A stretch of DNA of 64,000 bases from assembly GCA_030770545.1 (NCBI GenBank), contig CM061098.1, positions 10,337,001 to 10,401,000 of the forward strand, written 5' to 3'. Below are positions 45,626-59,842 of the stretch, piece after piece. Position numbers and translations under genes: made by a program. Numbering within the stretch: position 1 is the first letter of the stretch; every line of letters begins with the position of its first letter. The notes under the pieces were generated by a model. The model saw only the letters and a program-made list of their open reading frames with translations. It ran no database searches and was not told the origin of the DNA. The DNA comes from Macropodus opercularis. Taxonomy: Eukaryota; Chordata; Actinopteri; Anabantiformes; Osphronemidae.

Positions 45626-47379
45626 AAATGCATTTGTCACCTGCAGAAAAGAGCTTTAAGGATTTTAATTGAATGCCGCCTGTAGATGCGAAGTATATTT
45701 CTCCAGAGAGAGTCACAGCCCCTTTAATGCTCCCTGTTTTCTATTTAAAGGTACTGAATGTCAAAACACAAGATTAAGAACCTCTATGACTCCCATATTG
45801 GATGGAAGCTGTTTTAATACGCAGAGAAACACTAAACCCTGGGTATTACTGTTAAAGGCTTGTCTACCATTTGTGAACACATCATTTAAAGTGGGCTTTG
45901 TTTGTGCCGTGTGCGTTGCTTGCTCGTTGTCCAACGGCGTTTTAGGAGCCACTTCCACCAAAACATGGGTGAGAATTGTTTGGGCTGCAACCCAATCGAC
46001 AAGCGTTGCCTACTGTAATGAATGCTTCAGCTGTACTCACTGCAGCTCTGAGTCCATGCGATGGTGGCATCAGACGGTTTGAAACTTCTGAGAGCAAACA
46101 ATGGTTTCAGCAGCATGTCAGCAAGCTGAAGGACTCAGTAGACTATCTGAATGTCTCTGCCTATTGTTGCCGTGTCCAGCATGTGTTTCTGGGCTCTTTC
46201 CTGTGTGTCTTGGCACGAGCGGGGCCCCGGTGAACGAGGAGCAGAATCGATGCGGTGTTTTTACAGATGGAGAGCATTACATTTAGCAACGAGGAGCGTT
46301 GACAACAACGTTCAGCCCTAGTTTGGGTTCACCCTACAGATAGAAGGCGCTGGTTCCAATACGTTTGCTGAGATAAAATACTTTTCGCATGTGTGTTGTT
46401 GTGGTGTATTGCTGCCCGTTGTCATTTGGTTGTAGCATGAGGTGTTTCTGTTTGGGCCCATTTTGCTCCTGGCATATGTATACAAGCCAATAATAATAAT
46501 GTGATGTCTATCCCTGCTCACAGAGCCTCTTACAGCAACGATCTAATACCTTTTATTACCACTTTTCCATTTTTCATCAGACGTGTAAATGACAGCACAG
46601 TGGTTGCTGAAGGGAGGCACTGATGTGTGATTAAACCCCACAGCGACACACGCAACACACGCTTCGTTACCTGCTTCACTTCGTACCGTTGATTCTAGTT
46701 TATAGTACTTGTTAGGGAGTATTAACGCACGTTCTGTGGTCGTGGCATCTCTGAGCAATGGAAGCCTTCATAACCAACGGGTGACACTTTATGTTTGCCA
46801 TCAGTTAGAAGAAGTTATTAGATAGATGTTAAATACTGAGTGTGTGTTAGATTTATTTGTTTTGAAAGACTCTTCAGACTCTTCAGGCTCATCAGTTCTG
46901 TGCTGGTGCTGACTATACCCGTTCCCTTTTGTGAAGTGTGAAACAGCGCCCTCCTAGGTCCTATGTGTTAAATGCGTGGTGAAGCACGGTATTACACTGA
47001 TGTCAACGCCTCTCAGAGATCACAGGGTTGATGTTTTGCTAAACCATCAGCTACAGATGGTTGATCTGTTGGAGTCATGCTGCCACAGGCCTGAACTGTA
47101 AAATGGAAGAATGACCGTTATCCTTCCACGAACATTTGCTGGGCTGTGACATCATCGGCTAAATGGACACACCTGAGCAATCAGTGGACGCACCTGGTCC
47201 CACTGATGGTCTTCAAGTAAAACTGACTTCTTGAAACAGCAGCGATGCCTTATGAGTATCAGTGGATTTCACGGTAAGCACGTTTCTTCATCTACAGTCT
47301 TCACACCAGCAGCACAGATGTGAACTCACGCTCGTTGTTTGTACACTGGTGAAGCACACGCAGCGTAAATCTAATGAGT

Positions 47380-47382
<3 letters not shown>

Positions 47383-47410
<28 letters not shown>
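47383..47410. repeat. (AC)14 microsatellite
   Basis: This is an uninterrupted 28-base AC run in intergenic DNA. Confidence 0.95.
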
Positions 47411-47413
<3 letters not shown>

Positions 47414-50400
47414 TCCCTGTCTGCTATTAGCTCATGTTTTCTTTGGACTTTTTCCTCATTCGTTCCTTCGTAGACTGAGGTTTGTGTTTTTGGTTGTTTG
47501 GGTGTTGTTCTGTATTCCGTATGTCCTGCCAAAAGTCTGTCGTGTATTTTTATTTATTTTTTTTTAGTTCTTTTGCTCCCTGCTCATTTTATGACCCTTG
47601 TTTTTCTGTGGTTTCACTTTTCTTTTTTCCCCTACTTCTTTTTAAAAGTACCACGTTGTCCAAACCTCTTTTGTTACCTCTGACCAGCTTAGGCCAGTTC
47701 TCCTCTGTTAGGTGAGATTAGTCTGTTTGCTTCTGTTCTTTGTTGTAAACTGGTTACACGATTTACATGTTGATGTGAGTTACTTTGATTTAACATAATA
47801 CGTCAATATAACAGTATATTCACAAATATTATTTCCACCAACTATAACCACTAGAATTCCCATCACTGATCCTCAAAACTGTTTTAAAAGAGAAACGGCT
47901 TAAAAAGAACGTTTGTGCAGCAGATCACATTTTTCATATCATATTTTATCTTTAATCCAAAAATGAAACCAGAGAGCAGTTGTGCTGTTCGAACTGTTTA
48001 TATGAATAAACGCTCTGCAGACTTTCGTATTTATACAGTAGGCACTTGTAACAAGTAACAGCTGAAAGCATATGAGAAAAAGGCCGATTGTGTGATAATC
48101 TACTTGCAAATGTTGGAGAAATCGTAGCGGACATAGAGGACGAGAAGCTGCTAAAGGCTGCAGCTGTGTACCGTGTGTGGTAGTGCTGCACGGCAGGGCA
48201 GATGTTTTACTTGTATGTTTGTGTATTTCCAGCTTTTCACCTACTGGCTTTAGTGTCAGGGTGTGTGTGCGTTTGTGTAACGTTAGCCCGTGAGCTACTA
48301 GATGACTTCTCGCTCCATCCATCTCTGTCTCGACCTCACTTCTTCCCTTTCACTTCCCCTTTACGTGACCTCAGTAAGTCTGGGGATTGCTCAAGGATTC
48401 TGGTCTCATCAAGTGCATCAATTGTGGAGAATGTGGTGTTTATGCAGGCAGGAAGCATTCATTTAAGGCCTGAGCGACGACGGCGGATCAGGAAGGTGTG
48501 TGTGTGATGCACACTGGCCTGTCTTTAAGTCGGGACGACCTACTGAACGCAGAGACGAAGTAGTGTCTTCCAGTTATCTTCACTCTGCTTCGCCCCAACC
48601 TGACATAAAACAAACACGCCGCTGTATTTAGGAGACTCTTAGTCAACACTTGACCTGAAGTCACTGTGACAGGATATACTGATTATCACTGGGATTAACT
48701 GAGAGCTGACATCACTCTTTACAAGGCGTCAACCGTGTATAAGATTTAATCGTGGACAAAGTGTGTCCTGGGATGACCTGGTGTGTCTCGACCACGGTTT
48801 GAACCATGCAGTACATGCGTCAGGGCTTTGACTATGCTGGGAGCTGAGACTGGTACGATATGTTCGGGACGGATCTTGGCGTTAGCATGAGCGAAGTCTC
48901 GCCTTTACACCTCCTCCCGACTCTTATTTAGAATCTGTGTCACGTAAATCTAAAAGTGAGACACAGACCACTTTTCATTATTCAACGTCACACGACCGGA
49001 AGGCAGAGATCTTTAACTGTTAATCATCCAGGCTGCTCTTCCTCATTATGATCTAATGCTTCCTTGGCTCAGCGTCGAGCCGACAGTGAGGAAGTTAGAT
49101 TTAGCTGGACTGAGTTGGTGTAACACGTTTGAAGGGTTCATCCAAATATCCTGATAACTTTTTGTGTGTATACACACACAGACGGGCACTAAAACACAAA
49201 ATCCGAGCCTGTATAAGACAGACACACTTGAATTGCAGCCTTGGTAACTGTTTTCTTTCTTTTTTTAATTAGAGCAAAAGATCAGAGAAATACCAAGTGT
49301 CAATACCGCAGAGAATGAGAATATGGCAACTGTGACCTTTGAGAGCTCCCTGATCTTTTATAATGTCAGGGATGGAGCATCTTGTTCTTTTCTGCTTTGA
49401 GCTGTGCCCCCTGCCACGCCCCCACATGGACCTATTGAGAACTGCAGCCTAAAAAGGAACGACAACTACTTTCCACTTCCTATGTTTGGTTTTCCTCGTT
49501 GGTGGAAACGGCCACTTGGCATCAGATTTGCGGCTGATCACAACTGGTGTCTGGCCTTCCCGTCCCGCCAACCCTGTGTAGATACGACAATTAATAAATA
49601 AAGACGCTCGTGTTTGCAACAGTATGAAGTGCAGCTGATAACGCCACAGATTTTCTAATCGTGTGAAATCACCACTTTGCACGTTGATTTCTAAACATAC
49701 ACCACATTGCATGTGTTTATATAACTTTGCGGAAGTAAAATTCCCTTGTTTGAGCTGGATCTAGATTGATGCCACGAGGCACTTTTGCCAGACTTGGCCT
49801 CAGTGGCCACATGCTCCTTTTCTTGCTTTCAGACAGCAGCAGGCTGGAGATGAGAGAAGCGAACCGAGCTCCGGGCCCACTGGCTGGGATCATCTCTCTC
49901 TGTGCAGTGCTTCCCTCTACATGCCCTGGATGAAGGTTTTAGTGGTTAGCGCGAGCGTTAGCCTCAGGCTGTGGAACAAGGGAGCTTTCCGTGTGGCGCT
50001 CATGCCCTGGTCAAGTGGAAAGCAGCCTTATCTCCTAATCCTGTTAAATAAATTGCCTGCATTTATGTTGTCAGTAGGCTGGAATAAAAGAAACGCAGTA
50101 AGAAGATATACAATCGCCTGTGAGATAAATGTGCTCTTCGCTCTTCTCTGTGGAAGGAGGTGGAGGTGGCGCAATGATAGTTGGGGAACTCCGTGACCCT
50201 CCACTAGTGTGTTCTTCTTGTGAGCCATTTATTACATAAAGCAATAAATTCATCAACAAAAAGACTTTATCTTCATAGGCTCGTGATACTGTAGGTTTTC
50301 TCGCTAACATGATAAGTAGCAGATGGAGGAAAAAGCCTGTGTTAGAGAGGAAAAACAGCAAAAAGGGCAATTTTATCATCGCCTGCATCAAAAAGATTAA

Positions 50401-53400
50401 GAGTGAGTGAAAACCACTGCTTGGGTAACCAGCAGACACAAGGACGCACAGCAGCGATGTGTGTAGCGTGTGAGCGCACACGGAGAGTCTGTAGTGTATG
50501 TGCATACGTGTGTGTGTCCACGTACGGCTGCCAGTAGAGTGGGTTGGCCTGGCTGGTGGCCTACGTTTGTTTAGCTGTGAATTCTTCCTCCTGATCCAGT
50601 GACTCACAGCCTGCGGCTTAGGCAAAGTGTGTGTGTGCCCAGAAAACACTAATCTAGAGCACACAGACCCAGGACCACAGCATCACTACTACTCCACCGC
50701 GTTCAGTGGATGCTTCACTCACCAGGAATACGAGGAGTTCAGCTAAATTGTTCATGCGGCATGTTATGGAAATTGTACACAGATTATAGTAGATTAATTT
50801 GACAGTTGCACAAACAGAAGCTTTAAGCAACTTAAGGAGTACATTCAAATAGACAAAACAAGCGAGTCTAGATTACAGGCAGCTAGTTGAGAGAGAAATG
50901 CTGCAAATATAGACAACGCAGGCAATTAGAGTAACACTGCAGACACAGCACTGATGGAAAAACAAGCTCATACACGAACAGTCGTAATTTTCTTGGGTCA
51001 TATCGTTGTGTCTCACACATCAGCCTCGTCTGCCGCCTCGCAAAACTTGGCGAAAGATTAGTCTGCAAGTGCAAGTTCTACAGAAAGCAGTTGGGCAGAT
51101 CCAAGACTGAGGAACAGGGAAGGGGAGGAGCCCAGAAGGTGGACGGCTTGGCTCTCAGAAGACTTTATTTATTGTGTGTGGAATTTGCGCAGTAAATTTA
51201 TTATTTTAATATCATAATTTACTAATTAAGTCATTCTATCATTTCTGAGAATATGATGCATCACTACTCTGAAGCTACAGCTACATGTTTTAGTACTGTA
51301 CCACCATCTCTACACCTGGGTTTCACCTCTAAGGCAGCCGTAGCACATACTTAGCAATTACTCTGATGAGTGCAGTGTTATCTTCGTTGTTGAAGACGGT
51401 GCATAACCGCTCACAGTTGGAAATGGAATGTTGTAAAACCAGTACAATTCCATTTTAGTTCATCCACCGCAACTTTGAGGAGGAGAGACGTTCAGCTGTC
51501 GCCTGACTCCTACAGCCAACATGTATAATTAACAGGCACGTTTGGGCCACAGTAATTATGCTGCTCGTGTCTTTCTTCCATACTGTTTTCAGTTTCCACT
51601 CAGTGGTTGTCTCTAGACATCTCAGCCTCCCTTGCTGATGGCGCGTCTTCTTAGTAATTTCTCAAAGTAAAAGTGGCGAAACACTTTGAGATGCAGCCGT
51701 AATTCACCTCTCTCAGTCAAGGCTGCACGGATAAAGTTGTCTGTTGTCTTTGGACTGTTGCACAGATGACTTCTGATTTGTGCCTGCTGCAGAAATCACC
51801 ACTGGATACATGTCATATGTTAGGGCTTTATCATTTTTTAGGAATAGTGTGACAGCCCTGGGCGGAGCAGAGGAGACTGGGAGAAAGCAAAAGCGAGGGA
51901 AGAATGAAATGTATAAATAGTTGGGTCGTGTGAGAAACAGACTTTGCAAGGCCAAAGGGACATGAAGGGGGTGTGAGGAGCAGTGCTGGCAGTACACTCT
52001 GTTATGTGTGTGTGTGGAGGGGGGACGCAGATGGACTGTGCCGAGGTTACTTGGAAAGAGCCAAGTTGCTGGAAAAACTCATTTGCCTAAAACAGTTGAG
52101 TTTGCTGCACGCTGTTAGAAAAGTAGTTGTCGTTGTAAGCTGTCAGACGTTTGTGTTGAAGTCGGGGGTTAGACTGAAAAACAAGTGAAAAGTGAAACTT
52201 AACCCAGATCTGCTGCTGGATGCCCAGCAATGCTTTGACCACACACACACGTAGACACGCACACATGTGAGACTTGTTCAGTGTTGTTCAAGTGGCCAGC
52301 TGGGTCGAAATCAATCAGCTAAACTAGGTCAGAAGAGGAGAGGGAGACTCGGCAGGTCCCACAGGTGCAGGCCTTTGTTCCACATAGAAGGTGGATGCAG
52401 AGAGACGCATCAACAAAATGCCTCTGGCCTTTCCCTAAGGGGCAGGAAGCCCATCAGGAAGCCTGGGCGTGTCTGCATGATGCATGAACACATGTAGACA
52501 CATCACGTCGGTCATGTGTTTGTCAGCCCTTGTGGTGCAACATATGCGTCTGCAGGTTACACAAGATCTGATCTGCACATCTCGGATCAGCTGAGCTCCC
52601 TCTGTCTCCGACGAGCCCAGTATTACCGAGACCACTCCTCATCCGTGGTAACGCCAGCGTGAAATCCCCTCACTGAGCAGCGCCCAGATTGACGGCTGAC
52701 CATGTTGTGTCCTCGGTAACCTTATAAAGCGAAGCACAGCGTTGTGCTCAGCAGACAGGAACGCTGCTGGATACAATCTATTCAGAATCAATTTCTGTGT
52801 ATCATAACTGGTGTTATTGCATCCACAGCGTTTGCCCGTATACATGGAGAAATAATGAAGCACTGAATCAAATCAATGAAATCCAGCCCCTTTCATATAA
52901 TAGAAAATATGCATTATAGGTTTACATGCTTATTCATGCTGTTCTTTCAATTATGCACTGCCGCGTCCTCAGGATTTATCAATATTTATTTTTAGGTGTT
53001 GAATTTTAAATCATAAGTTATATAATGATTAGATTATGCATCAACACAAATTATTTTGCGTCCTCCGTCTTTGTGTGTGTGAGTGTGAGACGATCTGCTT
53101 CTCCACATGAGCTGCAGGGCAGTTCCATAAAGTTTAATTATATGTTACAATCCCTGTCGAAGGGCTGAGATTAAACTAAATTAAATTGTGTTGGGGTGCA
53201 TAAAATGTTTCTGTGCTGCGGAGGATATAGACACGCGCTCAGACATAAGTACACACACACCAAAGAGACAAAGGATGGAAGCCACGGCACCGCTCAACGT
53301 TCTCATCGTCATGCCGTCGATCTGTGTCCCTGCAGAAAAATGCACGAAACGTTCCTTAGAGCTCTTCAGCCCCAGTGTGACCCGGCCCGCTCTCGGACGG

Positions 53401-56400
53401 GAACGCTGTTGAATGCGCTGCTCGTGTTTGGCTGCGCTTGTGAAATGCTGTTGTTTTGTTCCGTTTGACACAGTGTGGGTGCTTCACTATTTCGAAATGC
53501 TATCAAACACGTCATGAGCTTAATTAGGATTAGAGAAGTGATTATGTTTTGTTGTCATAGCTCTAATAATATGACACATTTCACATTTAGCTGTGTTAAT
53601 CCTGGGGTAAGTATTTATAATAGAGAAACAATTAAGGATGGGAACATTGTGTATCTTTCATCTCAATCTGATTACTTGTTTGGATTTATGGCTAGACTAT
53701 TTTTTTTTTTTAAATCTTCCCATATTTGTTCCTGTGCTCAATGGCACAAAAGAAGTCAAGTCCGTTATGGCAGACACACGTGTGTTGGTCTACATAAGTG
53801 CAAAAGTTTGTCAGAGAATAATTTTAGGGATCTGAATCTGTCCTGATGAATTCCATGTGGGGAGTGTCTGGTCATGGTGGAAGTTATTAGCCTACTGACA
53901 GACTATAAATATCTACTGAAGAAGGAGAGAGAGCGAGCGGTCATTTTGCTTTTATGATTCATGATCCATGACGTGGCTCCATACAGATGTGGGTTCATCC
54001 ATGTGGTTTGAGGGTCGTACTGATGTAGTCTTCTGTTAGGCCTGTTTCCGTGTCCTCGTATGAACACATTCTTGTAGTTTGTGCTGATAATTGATAACAT
54101 GAACATTTTTAACTTTAAACTTTTCTGCTGATCCTGTTGTCGTCGTCCTTTCTCTTCCTCGTCTCATGCTCATCATCATTAGGTCTCTCTGCCACGTCGT
54201 CACCTCTCTGGTCCTCCATTCATCATCATCATCTGCCCTCACTGTTGCTCTAATTTGTCAGCCCGTCACCTCTTTTCTTCACCCCAACACACTTGCTCCA
54301 TTACCCTTTGGCCTAAGACGCCTGACCCTGCTGAAGCAGCGACCAGGGCAACGACCACAGCAAACACCATCAGTCCTTTTGGTTTCACTCACAGCACAGA
54401 CTCCTATGCAGACATGGAAGCGAGATGAGAGTAAAGTTTGGGATGTTCTGATACAGAGATGTAAGGACTTGTTGTTATGGCTTCACACATCACAGTGACA
54501 GATACTTTGTAGATGTGTTGAGACATAGCACTGCAGTCGCAGCCTTTAGGCTCGTCCCACCCTCTGAACCTGGGCTGATCATTTGTTATTGACGTGCAAA
54601 TAAACCGCACGAGGGACAACACTCGCATTTAGACTCCTGCTAATCCATGTGTAACCGACTACAGCATTAAAAGCTCTTTCCTTGTGTTCGCTGTGTAATA
54701 CCAATCTCACACCATTCAATCTCTTCAGAATTGAAGGCTTCACGTGTGGCTGCGCCAGCCTCGACCCTGAATCCACACTATGCAGGAGAGAAGAAAGGTT
54801 TCCATTCAATTACCAGGCCCTCTTGCCCCCCTTGCACTTTGTGGAACTGATAATGCACCTACAGCCCACGTGCGTGTGACTGTGTGGCTGTGCTATCATA
54901 CCTCTCATTCTTCTGAAAGCTGGACAGACCTCTGGGGGATTATCCCACCTCACGAGCGGCATTGTGGCTAAAAGTCCCTTTGTCCACTTTATTGAAATGT
55001 TAGCCACACGTCCATTTCCACATGCTCCTCTGAGCTGGACCAAGTAATAAAACACAGCCAGTGTTAACACAGTAATGGAGGAATGTGCCGACACGGCGTG
55101 AGTTTTAGTGAAATGTTTTGCAGCTTTTAATTTTACATCATGATGGGTTTTCGTGTTTCCACCTTTTGAATAACTGCATTTTTACCCTTCTGTGTTTAAT
55201 GACGAGTAATACACCTAAAGCCCTTTGTTTTGTTCCTCACCGGGTTGTCTGGCTCTCGTTGCCCTGCATCACAGCCTCTCGCCTTGTAACACAAAGCAGC
55301 GTGAAGTCCTCCTTCACCTGGATCAACCCAGTTAAGGTGACTTTATTTAAAGAAAACTGGCCGATCATATAAATGACATTCATATTAACGGAACCTTGTT
55401 GGCCTGCACACAGTCCAAAGAAAGTGTTCGTGCCACTCACTTATTATTTCTGTCAGGTTTCTCACCCGTCAGTGTGACAACACACTTAGAGGTGCTAGAT
55501 ACTCTGTCTGCCAGTGTGCCATCTTGGTGCACTCTCTAACCTGATCCTGTGACAGAGCCCACTTCAGACTTCCCTTCCTGCTTTAGTTTCTGCCTAACCC
55601 TCACCAATAATTACAGTATAACGGTCCTGTTTCCTGGGCAGGACCTTGAGCTTCCTGTGGTCAAGTTAAATCCAGTGGCCTCTGTGTGGGCTCGTGTGCT
55701 GTTGGAATTACAGGCCGGGCTGCCCTCCATTCTCTGGGAAAATCCACACACCACAGCCCGGGTCACTGGTACAGGCCAGGTTCTGACAAAGATTAACAGC
55801 TAGAAATATAAAAAATTGAATCCTAATCCTCTTAAGAGAGTGGAAGATTAACCAATATTAATTTAGTATTGGAAAAGGCAGGAATTTATAAAAGAAACGA
55901 TAGCTTATTTCAACCACCAGCTGGTTGAACGTTTTAGGGAGTATTTTCTTGTTTACTAACCTCTTTTTAAATACTAAGACTGTAGTAATGCCAAGAAAAT
56001 CAAACTCCATTACTCAGCAGAACTGAGTTAGATAATGGTAAAGCAGAAGCAAACCGTGCTCCAGATACGTGGTGATCACTTGGAAAATGCACCTGGGCCA
56101 AGCCGATGAAGGGAAAGAGGTCACAGGCTCCCACTGAGAGCTTAGGTAACATATGGCTCATAAACAGTCAATGGTCAAAGCAGAGTGCTGTATAAACACT
56201 CACCTGAAAGCGGACGGCAGTGTATTGGCACCGCCAGTAAGTAAGTAAAGGAACTATTGAGCTGAGGGTTGAGCTCTGCGGGCTTTCACAGTACTCCACC
56301 CAATGAAAAGTGAAAAGTATTGACAAAATCAGTCAGTTGGCTTCACTGTAAAAGCGTCAAGTTGCGAAAAAGAAGAATGTATTATTTGAGTACTTCCTTC

Positions 56401-57498
56401 CACTTTGACTGCAGTGGAATTACACAGTGTTGTGGCGACATGTTGCATACGTGTGATTGTATCTTCCTTAAAGTTTTCCCTGAAGGTTATTTTCGAACAT
56501 GTCCATTTTGTTTTTTGTAGTTGCAATGAAACGGGTCTGGATAATTCTGAACGTTGGAATCATGAACACAGACTGTAGAAGCACCTGTTGACCTCCCTCA
56601 TACAATGTCCAGCCCTCTGCATGTTGGACCTTTTTTCCCCATGAGTCTCTCCTTCCATCTTCACTCCTTCCTTTTTTAATTTCACTCTTGCAGACAAACC
56701 TCAACGGACAGAATCAACTTGTGTGTGAGCAGAACGGATCTATAGGATGTTTAGCCTCTTCCTTACACTGATGTGAACTGACTTTCGGGAAGCCACCTGT
56801 GTGTCAGGGTTCATGGCTTTGGCCTGATGTGCTGTCACGGGGCTTTGATGCCTCGTCATGTAACACCTGTCCTTGCACTCATAAGGCATGCTAATGCATG
56901 CAGACACATGGTGGCCTGCTGCCTGACCTTGCTAGGACAGCAGGAGTCATTGAAGAGACGGGGCCATGGCGGCCCTGCAGGACACAATGTGGCATATGCT
57001 CGTTCCATATCAACCTAAACGCGCGCAGCGCAGGCGAGTCTTCAGCGAACTGTAATACCACTACTCTGTCCTTTGACCAGTAACGTGGACGTTTTAGCCT
57101 ACGAGAGTCTGCACGTTTCAATTGCTAAACTGCTTTAATGAAAAACATTCCTTAGGAACGAGATGAGATCATAATCAATGAATACCACAGTGTGTGCGCG
57201 TTCTATTTTTGTTCTGTGTTGTTGTTGTCGTATTCTTCAGTAGAGAATGGTTTTCTAAGAAGCTGCTTGAATGCCACTACACAGAGGTGACTGTAATTCA
57301 CACAAGTGGAGGACAAACACTTAAAGCACTTGGCGAATATGTCAACTCATAATTAGATTCTATATTAACCACACACTGCACAGAAATAGTGCAGCACGTC
57401 GAGAGCACAACAGATCTTCCCCACTTGCGTCGTCTGACCATGTAGTTCTATTTCTCCACTCAATCTGTTTGCACATGCACTGACATCTGAACACCCAC

Positions 57499-57586
57499 CT
57501 CCCAGACAAACGCACAAATATGCACACACACACAGATATAATAACTTCAACAAACACGAGCGCTTGTGTGTCTGTTTGTCTGGGAG
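57499..57586. repeat. Inverted repeat with 13-bp perfect arms
   Basis: CTCCCAGACAAAC (57499-57511) and its exact complement GTTTGTCTGGGAG (57574-57586) flank 62 bases that include a short CA run. A hairpin of about 88 bases is possible, with weak further pairing (GCACAA with TTGTGT) inside the arms. Confidence 0.75.
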
Positions 57587-57763
57587 GAGGGATATTATTG
57601 TCTGTCTCTCTCCTGCTCCTTCCAAGTGCACTTTTCAAGGTGCAGGGCTTGGTATCTCCATGGCAACAGCAAAGCGACCAGGAGCTGTGGGAGGGAGGAG
57701 GTGGTAGGTAGTGGGGAGAGGGTTGATGGGGGTGGAGATGGTGTTGATGTGTTGAGGAGAGGT

Positions 57764-57786
57764 GGCGGCGGCGGCGGCGGCGGCGG
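57764..57786. repeat. (GGC)n trinucleotide repeat
   Basis: Seven to eight GGC units lie inside a G-rich plus-strand stretch (57690-57800). On the minus strand they would read as poly-proline, but no gene is supported. Confidence 0.9.
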
Positions 57787-59440
57787 GGTGGGTGGGGGTG
57801 TCCTCTGGTCACAGAGAGGCATGATGAGTGCAGACTTGGGAACGTTGACATTTTTGTGCGTCGTGTCGCTGGGAACGGTGGGTGTGGCTTCCTTCCAGGG
57901 AGTGTGTGTGTGTGTGTTCCTAGGCAGCCTTGCAGAGATCTATGCACATGTGAGATCTCGGTGCTTGGTGAAAGATGACCTTCCACAGGATGACACACCC
58001 TGTTCTCCTCTTAGTGCGGAGTCAGTGTCTCTGTTTGTGCTGCACAGACCTCCAGGTGTTGTTGAATTTTGTTAACATGTAGGTTTCCATCTTTCTTCTT
58101 GTCTCTGAGCCTCCTGTCTAGACGTCAGTGTAGAAGTCAAAATAATAAGCACACGTCACCGGTTTCTACTTCACCGTTTCACCATCGTAAATAAATGACG
58201 CACATCTTCAGGCTTGTTGTTAAGTGTTTTGTTTAATGTTTCTTCTCTGTACTTCGTTATCACTAGGACCTCAAAGGTTTCCCCAACTGTTGAAACTTCA
58301 GTGAAGTTGGTAGAGGAATTGTTTCCCACTAGCAGTTAATGGAAAGAATAAATCCTGAAAAGATGAATAAAAAAAACTGAAGACATCACAGTGCAGAGAA
58401 GTAAAAGATGCTGCCTAACAAACTTAATCATTGTCGCACCGACGGGACGAGCTTGGTTCTAGCGACAGCCTGCTTCACTGTGCTTCAGTTTACCTGTTAA
58501 TTATCCAGAACTGCAGAACAGATTAACGTTTCACTGTCACTGGCTCTAGACATCCAAGATTTATATTTGACTAGCCAACAAACTGGCTTCTTAAATTTAA
58601 TTGGCTAACTGACTGACAAAATATACAATATTTACTTATTGTCTACAAACACAATATTTTTCTACATTTAATTGCAAATTTAACATTCGTATAATTTTCC
58701 CAGAACGAGATAATAAAAACACACTGACTGTTACACCGAGCTTTTTAATTTGTGATGGACATTTTTAACAATGACTCAATTAAACTCCTGATTAATCACT
58801 TACTAAAATAATTCGCAGAAATGATGAAACGTTTCAAGTCTTACAGGTGAAGACTCCACAGTCCGGTATGGTCTTTGTTTTGCTTGGGGTTGTTCCAAAT
58901 AGTTTGGCATCTCCGAGCATAAGAGATGCCAGAGCTTTGCTTACATAAATAAAACATTGCAGGGTTTGTTCGTGTCACGTGTTTACCTTTCTCTGCCCAT
59001 CTTTGTTTACAGCAACATCAGATTAGTGGTCAAGAGGTAAATGATTTGCTAAATGAGGGCAGTGCAGGTTAGGGCGAGGGAGACTGTTCTGTCTTTAAAT
59101 TGGACCCTTGGGCCTTACAAAGTCGAGTGCTGTTCCACCAGGAGGCCACACGGGGCGCTAGCGCTCATCCAACCCGGGACGCATGACGGGATGTTCAAAG
59201 TTTATGCTAGACTTGCAGCTTGTGATGGAGCAGCGAGGCTGAGGCTTGAACTCTACAGGAAGCGCGTCCAAGTTGCAGGATGTAGTTTGGGGCGCGCCAC
59301 TCGCTGGGTGTGTGCTACATCTGCCCGCTTGTTAATTTCACCGCATCCCCTGTCGATGCGAGCTGTCAGCGGCCTGTCAGTCCGCCGCACGGACGGCGCG
59401 GTCTCAAATATCCTCATCTCACACAGCCGATACACGCGGA

Positions 59441-59842
59441 GTGTGTGTGTGTGTGTGTGTGTGTGTGGGCGCCCGATGCCCGGTCTGTGTGCGTGAGTGT
59501 GGAGTCAGGGAGTTGTCCGAGCACTGAGGTAAAGAGTGTGTGTGTGGGGGGTGGGGGGGAGAGAGGAGTTGCGAGAAAGAGAGAGAGAGAGAGGCAGAGG
59601 AGAAAAGAGAGGAGAGTTGAGTGAGAGTGTGCGAGTGGGAGAGAGAGAGAGAGAGAGACACACAGGCAGAGAGGAGGATAGAGAGAGGGGAGGAGAGCTC
59701 CGTCTCTCCCGGTGCACTTGGCAGTCTAGTTGCAGGCTGCTGTGCTGTTGCTGTCGTGGCGTGGCTGGTCGCGCCAGGCGGGGAACTTCACCACACTGGA
59801 GCCCGGAGTCCCACTCTCTCACCTGCGCAGTTCGGAGCTGCC
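59441..59842 (+). promoter_or_regulatory. ADAMTS2 5' UTR/promoter region with GT and GA tracts
   Basis: A (GT)14 run (59441-59468) is followed by a GA-rich purine tract (about 59560-59700) and then GC-rich sequence up to the start codon. Sequence upstream (59000-59440) is CpG-rich and contains an AGCGCT/GCGCGCC-rich patch, so the promoter probably lies between 59.0 and 59.7 kb. No TATA box stands out. The exact transcription start cannot be read. Confidence 0.45.

Larger units (their letters stand above)
40459..59440. other. Intergenic DNA between the 40-kb patch and ADAMTS2
   Basis: No gene is recognised in this 19 kb. The longest frame, 262 codons at 41965-42753 on the plus strand, has mixed composition and no known motif. 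Microsatellites are listed separately; a shorter TG run lies at 45344-45361. An imperfect direct repeat (GTGTAGCG/CGGCTTAGACCTG type) occurs at 40511-40530 and 40934-40953. Homeodomain-type TAATTA words and GATAAG occur in AT-rich stretches at 49.2-50.3 and 52.9-53.1 kb, which look like candidates for conserved regulatory DNA. Confidence 0.55.

Noticed and set aside
50220..50260. Word ATAAAGCAAT resembling the miR-340 seed region
   Set aside because: Only about 10 bases agree and the flanks do not form a microRNA-like hairpin; the human miR-340 host gene (RNF130) is not in the window.
50071..50664. 197-codon minus-strand frame with hydrophobic segments
   Set aside because: Built partly from TG/CA-rich DNA (His-Thr runs) and poly-proline; no family resemblance.
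57650..57670. CCATGGCAAC resembling an X-box
   Set aside because: The left half-site (ATCTCC) does not fit the RFX consensus.
57360..57998. 212-codon minus-strand frame with Arg-, Pro- and His-rich stretches
   Set aside because: Produced by the (GGC)n and CA-rich repeats; low complexity and not gene-like.
59419..59661. Ser-Leu and His-Thr repeat frames on the minus strand
   Set aside because: Direct translation of GA and GT microsatellites in the ADAMTS2 5' region.
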